The notes beneath the pieces are model-generated. The model worked only from the letters and a program-made list of their open reading frames with translations, had not been told where the DNA came from and made no database searches. This document shows positions 9,486-16,367 of a DNA stretch of 64,000 nucleotides, piece by piece. Where the stretch lies: positions 68,121 to 132,120 of the forward strand of contig JAFDYI010000008.1 in the NCBI GenBank assembly GCA_018267475.1, read 5' to 3'. Position numbers and translations under genes: made by a program. Origin of the DNA: Bacteroidota bacterium (GTDB taxonomy: Bacteria; Bacteroidota; Bacteroidia; B-17B0; Aurantibacillaceae). Within the stretch, counting starts at the first letter, position 1; every line of letters begins with the position of its first letter.

Positions 9486-9966
9486 GTTGTTTTTCTCTTT
9501 TTAGTTTTATATATAACAATGTGCGACGAAGGCAGGTGTTTTACATTTTCGCCTACCATCATCAAGGTTTTATAAAAATCCATGCGCGCTCTCTCATAAA
9601 GCCCTTTAAGGGCTACATCGTTTAATGTATTGAGGCGGCATGAATTTTAGGTAATATCTTTTTTCCTTTTGGAGTTAGTTCTATAAAATATTCGCGGCGG
9701 TCTTTTAGGTTTTGAATTCTTTTTACTATTTGTTTTTTTACAAAACCGTCTATTATTTTCACCATCGATACTTTATCTATCTGTAGCGTATCGGATATAA
9801 ATTGCTGAGTGCAATCTGTTTTTTGTTCTATCAGTATCAGTACCGAAAAATTTTTATCAATACCAATAGGCTCTAACTTTAAAACTAAAGAACCCCAATA
9901 AGGCTTGGTAACCATAGAACACAATTTGCCTAATGGCAGGTCTTTATATATTTTTTTAGTTAGCAA
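9482..9966 (-). pseudogene. MarR-family repressor with a frameshift near its C-terminus
   Basis: The open frame (9622-9966) encodes 114 residues with a clear winged helix: TQQFISDTLQIDKVSMVKIIDGF (recognition helix region), then the wing KRIQNLKDRREYFIELTPKGKKILP. It stops at IHAASIH. In the -1 frame, immediately downstream, 47 residues beginning LNDVALKGLYERARMDFYKT and ending at 9482 form an ideal MarR C-terminal dimerisation helix. Adding one base at the TT in CATTAAAC (around 9623) would fuse the two into a 161-residue protein ending in ATGA overlap with the adaptor gene. Either the gene is broken in this organism or the assembly has an error. A functional form would repress the efflux operon. 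Confidence 0.8.
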
Positions 9967-9974
9967 AACGGTTG

Positions 9975-9982
9975 CAAAGATA
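9975..9982 (-). promoter_or_regulatory. -7 box of the marR-efflux operon promoter
   Basis: Read on the minus strand this is TATCTTTG, matching the Bacteroidota -7 consensus TAnnTTTG, and it ends nine bases before the marR ATG. I see no good TTTG at the -33 distance; that region is occupied by the palindrome at 9999-10015. Confidence 0.5.
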
Positions 9983-9998
9983 AGTTAATTTTAGAAAC

Positions 9999-10015
9999 AG
10001 TTAGTAAAACTAACT
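9999..10015. promoter_or_regulatory. palindromic operator candidate (AGTTAGT-AAA-ACTAACT)
   Basis: A perfect 7+3+7 inverted repeat covering the expected -33 region of the marR-efflux promoter. MarR dimers typically bind palindromes of this size that overlap their own promoter, so I infer this is the autoregulatory site. The symmetry and position are seen; binding is inferred. Confidence 0.5.
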
Positions 10016-10030
10016 AATTTTATTTTTGAA

Positions 10031-10065
10031 AAAAAACCGTTCTTTAATTACAAGAACGGTTTTTT
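10031..10065 (-). terminator. intrinsic terminator after pnp
   Basis: A perfect 14-bp stem (10031-10044 with 10052-10065) and a 7-base loop. A and T runs on the two sides of the stem let it work in both directions. It lies about 20 bp beyond the pnp stop. Confidence 0.85.
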
Positions 10066-10086
10066 CAATTAAGGTATCAGAAAAAG

Positions 10087-12228
10087 TTATTTTCCTTCGC
10101 CGGCGGGTGCGCTTTCGGGTTTGGGTAACAATACTTTTCTTGATAGTTTGTATTTTTTTGTCTTTGGATCGTCGCCTATATATTTTACTTGAATCATATC
10201 TCCTTCTTTCAACACACCTTCCAGGCTGTCTAAGCGGCGCCATTCTACTTCGGATATATGCAGCAAGCCATCTTTGCCGGGCAAGAACTCAACAAAAGCT
10301 CCGTAAGGCATAATGGTTTTTACTTTTGCATCGTACACTTCGCCAATTTCCGGAACGGCTACAATGCCTTTCACTCGTGCTAAAGCAGCGGATGCATCTT
10401 CATCGTTTTCTCCAAAAATTTCTACCAATCCTTTATTATCAATTTCGGTGATGGTAATGGTTGTATTGGTTTCTTTTTGCATGGCTTGAATTACTTTACC
10501 GCCGGGGCCGATTATTGCACCTATAAATTCTTGAGGCACTTCTATTTGCAACAAGCGCGGCGCGTGTGGTTTGTAATCGGTGTTTGGTGTAGCCTGTGTT
10601 TTGCTTATTTCTTTTAAAATGTGCAAGCGCCCGTCTTTAGCTTGATTTAAAGCTTCTTCCATTACTTTGTAAGGAAGTCCGTTCACTTTTAAATCCATTT
10701 GTACAGCGGTGATGCCATCTTCAGTACCGCATACTTTAAAGTCCATATCGCCCAAGTGGTCTTCATCGCCTAATATGTCTGATAAAATAGCGTAGTTGTT
10801 TTTTTCATCGGTAATTAAGCCCATAGCAATACCGGTTACCGGTTTTTTAATTTGTACACCGGCATCCATTAAAGCAAGCGTACCGGCACAAACTGTAGCC
10901 ATTGAAGAGGATCCGTTGCTTTCTAAAATATCAGATACTACGCGAATGGTGTAAGGGCAATTGTTTGGTAATACTTTTTTCAAAGCACGAAGAGCTAAGT
11001 TGCCATGCCCTACTTCGCGACGTGAAGTACCGCGGTTTGGTTTAACCTCACCGGTTGAAAAGCCGGGGAAATTGTAGTGCAACAAAAATTTATTTTCACC
11101 TTCAATAAAGGCGCCGTCAATTAGTTGTTGGTCTAATTTAGTGCCTAAGGTAACGGTGGTTAATGATTGTGTTTCGCCACGCGTAAATACCGCCGAGCCG
11201 TGTGCAGCAGGTAAATATCCTACTTCGCTCCATATAGGACGAATATCGGTTGTTTTGCGGCCATCTAAACGAATTTTAGTATCTAATGCCACGCGGCGAA
11301 CGGCATCGTATTCTACGCCGTGGTAATACTTATTGATAAGCCCTTGTTTTTCTTTTAATTCTTCTTCTGGAAAAGTAGCTTTAAACTCATCTAAAATAGC
11401 TTTGAAAGCGGCTTTACGTTCGTTTTTATTAGGATTGCCCATCTTAGCTGTATCATATACTTTTTGATAGGTTGCTTTCGTAACTTTTTCTTTTAGTTCC
11501 GCATCGTTTGTTTCGTGGCAGTATTCGCGTTTGGTTTTATTTCCCGCTTTAATAGCAAAAGCCTTAATAGCTTCTATATGCCCTTTAATCGTTTCGTGTG
11601 CAAACTTGATGGCTTCCAGCATTTCGGCTTCGCTAATCTCGCTCATTTCACCTTCCACCATTAAAATATCGGTAGCCGATGCGGCGATAATCATATCAAT
11701 GGTTGATTTTTCAAGGTCTTGCAGACTGGGGTTAATAACTAATTGGCCATCAATTTTTCCTACACGCACTTCCGATATAGGGCCGTTAAACGGAATATCA
11801 GAAACGGCAACGGCTGCAGAGGCCGCTAAACCTACTAGAGCATCGGGCGGTGTTTTTTTATCGGAAGAAATTAAATTAACCATTAACTGAATGTCGGCAT
11901 GATAATCTTCCGGAAATAAAGGGCGCATAGCGCGATCGATAATACGGCAAATTAAAACTTCATAATCAGATAGTCTCGCTTCGCGGCGAAAAAAGCCACC
12001 GGGAATGCGGCCTGTAGAAGCGTATTTTTCTTGATAATCAACGGTAAGGGGTAAAAAATCTACTCCTTCTTTCGCTTCTTTGGAGCTAACTATGGTGGCT
12101 AACAACATGGTGTCGCCTACTTTTAATACTACCGAACCATCGGCTTGCTTGGCTAATTTCCCTGTTTCTAGGGTGGCAGTCCGCCCATCGCCAAGGTTGA
12201 ATGAATGTGTGATTCCTGTTTGACTCAT
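10087..12228 (-). CDS. pnp: polyribonucleotide nucleotidyltransferase (PNPase)
   Basis: 713 residues, the normal length. Two RNase PH-like domains are visible: an N-terminal one with [20 protein letters not shown] and a second with [24 protein letters not shown]. They are separated by the alpha-helical linker and followed by a KH domain ([16 protein letters not shown]) and a C-terminal S1 domain ([32 protein letters not shown]). It performs phosphorolytic 3'-5' RNA decay in the cytoplasm. It sits downstream of rpsO, the common bacterial order. A terminator hairpin lies between the two genes, so pnp expression may depend on read-through or its own promoter. Confidence 0.98.
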   Translation of the reverse strand: MSQTGITHSFNLGDGRTATLETGKLAKQADGSVVLKVGDTMLLATIVSSKEAKEGVDFLPLTVDYQEKYASTGRIPGGFFRREARLSDYEVLICRIIDRAMRPLFPEDYHADIQLMVNLISSDKKTPPDALVGLAASAAVAVSDIPFNGPISEVRVGKIDGQLVINPSLQDLEKSTIDMIIAASATDILMVEGEMSEISEAEMLEAIKFAHETIKGHIEAIKAFAIKAGNKTKREYCHETNDAELKEKVTKATYQKVYDTAKMGNPNKNERKAAFKAILDEFKATFPEEELKEKQGLINKYYHGVEYDAVRRVALDTKIRLDGRKTTDIRPIWSEVGYLPAAHGSAVFTRGETQSLTTVTLGTKLDQQLIDGAFIEGENKFLLHYNFPGFSTGEVKPNRGTSRREVGHGNLALRALKKVLPNNCPYTIRVVSDILESNGSSSMATVCAGTLALMDAGVQIKKPVTGIAMGLITDEKNNYAILSDILGDEDHLGDMDFKVCGTEDGITAVQMDLKVNGLPYKVMEEALNQAKDGRLHILKEISKTQATPNTDYKPHAPRLLQIEVPQEFIGAIIGPGGKVIQAMQKETNTTITITEIDNKGLVEIFGENDEDASAALARVKGIVAVPEIGEVYDAKVKTIMPYGAFVEFLPGKDGLLHISEVEWRRLDSLEGVLKEGDMIQVKYIGDDPKTKKYKLSRKVLLPKPESAPAGEGK

Positions 12229-12302
12229 TTTGTTTTGTTTTGTGTTCCAACGTTTTTGGAACGGGTTTATATTTATTTATACTTATTTCTTTACAAAAAA
12301 TC

Positions 12303-12334
12303 AAAAGGCATCCGAGCTTCCCCGAATGCCTTTT
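12303..12334 (-). terminator. intrinsic terminator between rpsO and pnp
   Basis: A 12-bp stem (12303-12314 with 12323-12334, one G-T pair) with an 8-base loop. On the minus strand it is followed by a T-rich stretch. It lies just past the rpsO stop and 75 bp before the pnp start. Confidence 0.75.
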
Positions 12335-12355
12335 AAAAAATAATGCGCGTACATG

Positions 12356-12625
12356 TTACTTACGCAAATCAAGCGTTTTTAACAACGCTCGGTATTCTTC
12401 TAAATTATGGCGTTTTAGGTAGTCTAACAAAGCGCGGCGTTTTCCTACTAAGTTTAGCAAGGCGCGCTGGGTACCAAAATCTTTTTTATTTTTTTGCAAA
12501 TGACCGCTTAAATGATCAATGCGGTGCGTGAATAAAGCTATTTGACTTTCAGTAGCTCCGGTATTTTTTTCTGAACCACCGTGTTTTTTAAAAATGCTTT
12601 TTTTTACTTCTGCTGTTAAATACAT
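12356..12625 (-). CDS. rpsO: 30S ribosomal protein S15
   Basis: 89 residues, exactly the family length. The signature GATESQIALFTHRIDHLSGHLQKNKKDFGTQRALLNLVGKRRALLDYL covers the four-helix fold that contacts 16S rRNA. It is upstream of pnp as in most bacteria. A well-formed promoter lies about 25 bp upstream and a terminator directly follows. Confidence 0.98.
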   Translation of the reverse strand: MYLTAEVKKSIFKKHGGSEKNTGATESQIALFTHRIDHLSGHLQKNKKDFGTQRALLNLVGKRRALLDYLKRHNLEEYRALLKTLDLRK

Positions 12626-12649
12626 CTTGTTTCTTTATTTTAAGGACGG

Positions 12650-12678
12650 CAAATGTACATCTTTTTTTGAATATACAA
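12650..12678 (-). promoter_or_regulatory. rpsO promoter (TTG-N18-TACATTTG)
   Basis: On the minus strand, TTG (12678-12676), an 18-base spacer and TACATTTG (12657-12650) match the Bacteroidota housekeeping promoter. The -7 box ends 24 bp before the rpsO ATG. Confidence 0.6.
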
Positions 12679-12771
12679 GTATTTTTAAGGATATTTATTT
12701 TGTTAAAAAGTGAGCATTTTTGCCTCTGTTGATTTAAACGTAGGTCAAACAATAGTTTATTGCGCTGATTA

Positions 12772-13581
12772 TCAAATAGTTTTGATTAACTCGTTAAAAT
12801 AATCAAAGGCGTGCAGCATACGCGATCCGTACCAACTAAACATTTCGCCATCTACCAATACAATGCGGGTATGAGGCAGATGGGCTTGCAATTCGGCAGC
12901 GTGCTTTTCTTGAAAAGGGTAAGGCTCTGATGAAAGAAAAAGATAATCCGGTTTATTTTGTTGCAAATCGCTCACATCAATTTTGGGGTAACGGTGTATA
13001 TGCTGTGCAAACACATTTATGAAACCGATATGATGCAGCACATCACTAATAAAGTTGCGGGCACCTACTGCCATGTAAGGTTTTTTCCAAATAAGATAGG
13101 CCACTCGTTTTTTTTCTTTCAACCAATACGGCTGCTGCATTTTTTCTTCTATTTTTTTTACCAGCGTTTGGGCTTGTTGTACTTTATTGGTAATGGCGCC
13201 CACCTGCCGTATCATGTGCAAGGCTTCGGATATATTATTAATATCGCTTACATATATAGGTACATGCTGCGCCAAATTTTCTATTTGACTTTGTTCGTTT
13301 TCTTCTTTATTGGCCAAAACCAAACATGGGTTTAGTTTTTTTATTTCGTCTATCTGTATGTTTTTGGTGCCTCCTATTTTTTTTATGTTATCGAACATCG
13401 TTTTTGGGTGAATACAAAATTTGGTAATCCCTACTAATTCTTTTTGCAAACCCAAATCCCATAGCAATTCGCTTTGCGAAGGAACTAAAGATACGATTCT
13501 TTTTAGAGGGGAGCGAAACCCCAAGGTCTTTTCTAACGGGTCGGTTATTTTTATTTCACTTTGATTCATTTTCATACACAT
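12772..13581 (-). CDS. helical-backbone metal receptor / BtuF-like binding protein without signal peptide
   Basis: 269 residues resembling class III substrate-binding proteins for cobalamin or iron-siderophores: RIVSLVPSQSELLWDLGL at the N-terminus, then LVGITKFCIHP, IGGTKNIQIDEIKKLNPCLVLA, a long connecting helix, and LQQNKPDYLFLSSEPYPF. The C-terminal DGEMFSWYGSRMLHAFDYFNELI is typical of the group. No signal peptide or lipobox is present, and a stop codon lies ten codons upstream of the ATG, so the product should be cytoplasmic as it stands. ATGs at 13575 and 13569 are alternative starts. No permease or ATPase gene is adjacent. Confidence 0.75.
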   Translation of the reverse strand: MCMKMNQSEIKITDPLEKTLGFRSPLKRIVSLVPSQSELLWDLGLQKELVGITKFCIHPKTMFDNIKKIGGTKNIQIDEIKKLNPCLVLANKEENEQSQIENLAQHVPIYVSDINNISEALHMIRQVGAITNKVQQAQTLVKKIEEKMQQPYWLKEKKRVAYLIWKKPYMAVGARNFISDVLHHIGFINVFAQHIHRYPKIDVSDLQQNKPDYLFLSSEPYPFQEKHAAELQAHLPHTRIVLVDGEMFSWYGSRMLHAFDYFNELIKTI

Positions 13582-13800
13582 CGTTGATGGTGCTAATATA
13601 GCTCGCTACATTTTTTTATTTATATGTGCAAATAAAACAAACTCTTTACACAAAAATAAATTCTGACAAAATTTTTTTCAGAAAAAAACGCCTCACAAAA
13701 AATAAATTAAAAAAAAGTGAAAATAATTTTTTTTTACCCGATTTTTACTATTTATTTGTAACCTTGTTTGACCTGAATTTATTTTTTTCAAACAAGCCAC

Positions 13801-13809
13801 TGTGAATAG
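13801..13809 (+). promoter_or_regulatory. single DnaA-box-like 9-mer upstream of dnaA
   Basis: TGTGAATAG differs at one position from the DnaA box TGTGNATAA and lies 53 bp before the dnaA ATG, in a very A/T-rich 280-bp intergenic region (13582-13862). It could serve dnaA autoregulation. One imperfect box does not define an origin. I see no other site in this intergenic stretch that I can support. Confidence 0.25.
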
Positions 13810-13862
13810 AAGATAAACATTTTTAATATATATATACTTACAAGATAACAACATTAACACGT

Positions 13863-15296
13863 ATGGACAAAAAAAACGTAGAAACGGTATGGAACAACTG
13901 CCTCAGTATTATCAAGGACAACATTGCCGAAGAAAACTTTAAAACATGGTTTGCGCCTATTAAGCCTATTAAACTTCAAGAAAAAGTATTAACGATACAA
14001 GTACCCTCTCAGTTTTTTTGCGATTGGTTAGAAGAATATTATCTTAAACTAATAAAAAAAGTAATTCGAAAAGAATTAGGTGAAGAAGGGCGTATTGAGT
14101 ATAACGTTATTTTAGAAAATCCGCATCGTGGTGAAAGACCGCTTACTATAAAAATACCTTCACAAAGAACCGAATCGCCGCGCAACTTCCCGGTGTCTAT
14201 GCCTTTGGATATTGGCAACAACCCCATTAAAAATCCATTTATTATTCCGGGATTAAAAAAAGTAGTAGTAGAGTCGCAGTTAAACCCTAAATACTCTTTC
14301 GATAATTTTATAGAAGGAGATTGCAACCGCTTGGCTCGCTCGGCTGCCTTTGCCGTAGCACAAAAACCGGGCGGCACCGCCTTCAACCCCTTGCTTATAT
14401 ATGGCGCAAGCGGTACCGGAAAATCGCACTTGGCGCAAGCCGTAGGTATTGAATGTAAAAACAACTTTCCTGGTAAAACCGTTTTATACATACAGTCAGA
14501 AATTTTTTCGCGCCAGTATGTAGATGCCGTAAAAAACAACGCTATCAATGATTTTGTAAATTTTTATCAGATGATTGATACACTCATCATTGATGATATT
14601 CAGTTTTTAGCCAACAAAGAAAAAACACAAGATGTATTTTTTCATGTATTTAACCACCTGCACCAAAACGGCAAACAAGTAATTCTTACTTCCGATCGCC
14701 CTCCGGTTGATTTGCAAGGAATAGAGCAACGCCTTTTATCGCGTTTTAAATGGGGCCTTTCAGCCGATTTGCAGCCACCTGCCTTAGAAACTCGTATTGC
14801 TATTCTTGAAAGAAAAGTTTATACCGAAGGCATTGACTTACCCAAAGAGGTAATTGAATACTTAGCTTACAGCATTACCAGCAACGTGCGCGAGTTGGAA
14901 GGGGCGCTAACTTCTTTATTAGCACAATCTACGCTAAATAAAAAACTCATCACCATTGATCTTGCGAAACAAATGGTTGATAAATTTGTGAAAACCACGG
15001 CACGCGAAGTTTCTATTGATTATATACAAAAAGTAGTATGCGATTATTTTGATTTGCCTATTGATACCATGAAGTCAAAAACACGCAAACGCGAAGTAGT
15101 ACAAGCACGTCAAATAGCTATGTATTTTTCTAAAAGCATGACTAAATCTTCTTTAGCTACTATTGGTATGCACTGTGGTGGTAAAGACCACGCTACCGTA
15201 CTGCACGCCTGCCGCACCGTAAATAACCTTATGGATACCGATAAACGATTCCGTTTATATATTGATGAGCTAGAGAAAAAAATCAGCCTGCCCTAA
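13863..15296 (+). CDS. dnaA: chromosomal replication initiator DnaA
   Basis: 477 residues, full length. Domain I starts MDKKNVETVWNNCLSIIKDNIAEENFKTWFAPIKP. The AAA+ core holds Walker A GASGTGKSHLAQ near residues 181-192 and Walker B TLIIDDIQFL. The C-terminal domain IV has the DNA-binding signature CGGKDHATVLHACRTVNNL. The protein binds DnaA boxes and opens the origin. It stands alone: no dnaN or recF follows, a hairpin at 15427 lies after it, and the next gene is convergent. Confidence 0.98.
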   Translation: MDKKNVETVWNNCLSIIKDNIAEENFKTWFAPIKPIKLQEKVLTIQVPSQFFCDWLEEYYLKLIKKVIRKELGEEGRIEYNVILENPHRGERPLTIKIPSQRTESPRNFPVSMPLDIGNNPIKNPFIIPGLKKVVVESQLNPKYSFDNFIEGDCNRLARSAAFAVAQKPGGTAFNPLLIYGASGTGKSHLAQAVGIECKNNFPGKTVLYIQSEIFSRQYVDAVKNNAINDFVNFYQMIDTLIIDDIQFLANKEKTQDVFFHVFNHLHQNGKQVILTSDRPPVDLQGIEQRLLSRFKWGLSADLQPPALETRIAILERKVYTEGIDLPKEVIEYLAYSITSNVRELEGALTSLLAQSTLNKKLITIDLAKQMVDKFVKTTAREVSIDYIQKVVCDYFDLPIDTMKSKTRKREVVQARQIAMYFSKSMTKSSLATIGMHCGGKDHATVLHACRTVNNLMDTDKRFRLYIDELEKKISLP

Positions 15297-15426
15297 TTTG
15301 TAGCTATTAGCGATTAAACCGACAAAAACTTTTTTTACGTGTAATAACACGCTGATTTGTTGTTTCTTACCCTAAGGTACGCACCTCAGTAAAATCCGTC
15401 TCTTAAAAAGATTTAAAAAAATAATT

Positions 15427-15449
15427 AGTGCTTGTATTGAACAAGCACT
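15427..15449 (-). terminator. hairpin between dnaA and the converging gene
   Basis: A 9-bp perfect stem (15427-15435 with 15441-15449) with a 5-base loop. On the minus strand it is followed within a few bases by a run of seven T, so it best terminates the hypothetical gene at 15467; it could also stop dnaA transcripts weakly. Confidence 0.6.
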
Positions 15450-15466
15450 TTCTACAAACTAAAAAG

Positions 15467-15757
15467 CTAAAATTTAATTTTCACCACCCGGTGCACCGGT
15501 ATGGTAATACCTTGTTTTAAAATAACGCGCTTATCTGTAAGTCCCCACACCGTAGTATCTACCACTTTTGAAGAAGCATCGTCTTCAAAATAAATTTTTA
15601 TTTTATGATGTTCTAAATTTCCTAAAGAAAGACAGCGCTCCAAATCAGCCGTTCGTTGTTTTATAATCTCTTTTTCTTTTAATACATCTGCTTCCGGAAA
15701 ATGCAAGCCGGCAATGGCTTCCTTTTCGATGGGTTGGTATTTTACGTCTGTATTCAT
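15467..15757 (-). CDS. conserved hypothetical protein, 96 aa
   Basis: A small soluble protein of 96 residues, half charged, with a predicted helical N-terminal half (EADVLKEKEIIKQRTADLERCL) and a beta-rich C-terminal half (HKIKIYFEDDASSKVVDTTVWGLTDKRVILKQGITIPVHRVVKIKF). I do not recognise a family by name. The strand pattern, with a polar loop before VILK, would suit a small beta-barrel or PH-like fold, but this is a guess. It is convergent with dnaA and 70 bp downstream of the membrane protein at 15828 on the same strand. Confidence 0.65.
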   Translation of the reverse strand: MNTDVKYQPIEKEAIAGLHFPEADVLKEKEIIKQRTADLERCLSLGNLEHHKIKIYFEDDASSKVVDTTVWGLTDKRVILKQGITIPVHRVVKIKF

Positions 15758-15827
15758 AAGGCCTCATTTTGTACAAGAGAGGTTTCATAAAGGTATATCT
15801 TTTTTTTGAAATAAAAAAGCAAAAAAA

Positions 15828-16367
15828 TCACAATTTATTAACCTGCTGGTTGATGATACTAAATAACTCGTGAGGGAATTGGGTACCAATGCGGTAAGTA
15901 AAGCCGTCTTTATCCTTTAGTTCTACAAAATTATCGCCCGAAGTATAAAATTTTACCACCTCTTTAATGCATAAATTATACATAGGGCGTCTCAATATAT
16001 TTTTTTTATACCTCAGCTTTTTTATTGTATGAATGGTTCTAAAATCTATTTTTACCTTACGAGCGCCCCAAAAACCACTAATAAGCACGTAGGTAGGATA
16101 CACTTGTGTTTGTATGTGCAAAATATACATCAGTACTACCGAAAGCAGCATAATTAAAACGCCTAATACAAAAAAAATATGGCCGGAGCCGGGTATTTCT
16201 TCCGCCGGATACGAGCCTATACGTATGCCCGATACATTAACGGGCTTTGGGTTTTCACTCCAATAATATCCTACAAAGCAAAGCAAGGCCAACACGGTGC
16301 GCACCATGCTATACGCACGGTTGCGGCCCAAATATTGTTTTTCATTATATAAAAGTGCGTCTTGCAT
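15828..16367 (-). CDS. hypothetical two-TM protein with PH-like cytoplasmic region
   Basis: 179 residues. Two hydrophobic segments are visible (MVRTVLALLCFVGYYW and IFFVLGVLIMLLSVVLMYIL), followed by a basic, strand-rich region (ISGFWGARKVKIDFRTIHTIKKLRYKKNILRRPMYNLCIKEVVKFYTSGDNFVELKDKDGFTYRIGTQFP). This arrangement resembles bacterial PH-like membrane proteins. Its start codon abuts the lptD stop codon with no gap, so it is translated from the lptD transcript. A role in envelope assembly is only suggested by that neighbour. The 217-aa protein at 41738 has a similar architecture. Confidence 0.7.
   Translation of the reverse strand: MQDALLYNEKQYLGRNRAYSMVRTVLALLCFVGYYWSENPKPVNVSGIRIGSYPAEEIPGSGHIFFVLGVLIMLLSVVLMYILHIQTQVYPTYVLISGFWGARKVKIDFRTIHTIKKLRYKKNILRRPMYNLCIKEVVKFYTSGDNFVELKDKDGFTYRIGTQFPHELFSIINQQVNKL

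Noticed and set aside
9690..9705. A AAA AAG slippery heptamer in marR that might give programmed -1 frameshifting into the C-terminal frame
   Set aside because: The heptamer is in the right frame, but the -1 frame meets a TAA three codons later, well before the region where the C-terminal frame is open. It cannot produce the joined protein.
13582..13862. Replication origin next to dnaA
   Set aside because: Only one imperfect DnaA-box-like 9-mer is present, with no cluster of boxes. A/T-richness alone is common in intergenic DNA here.
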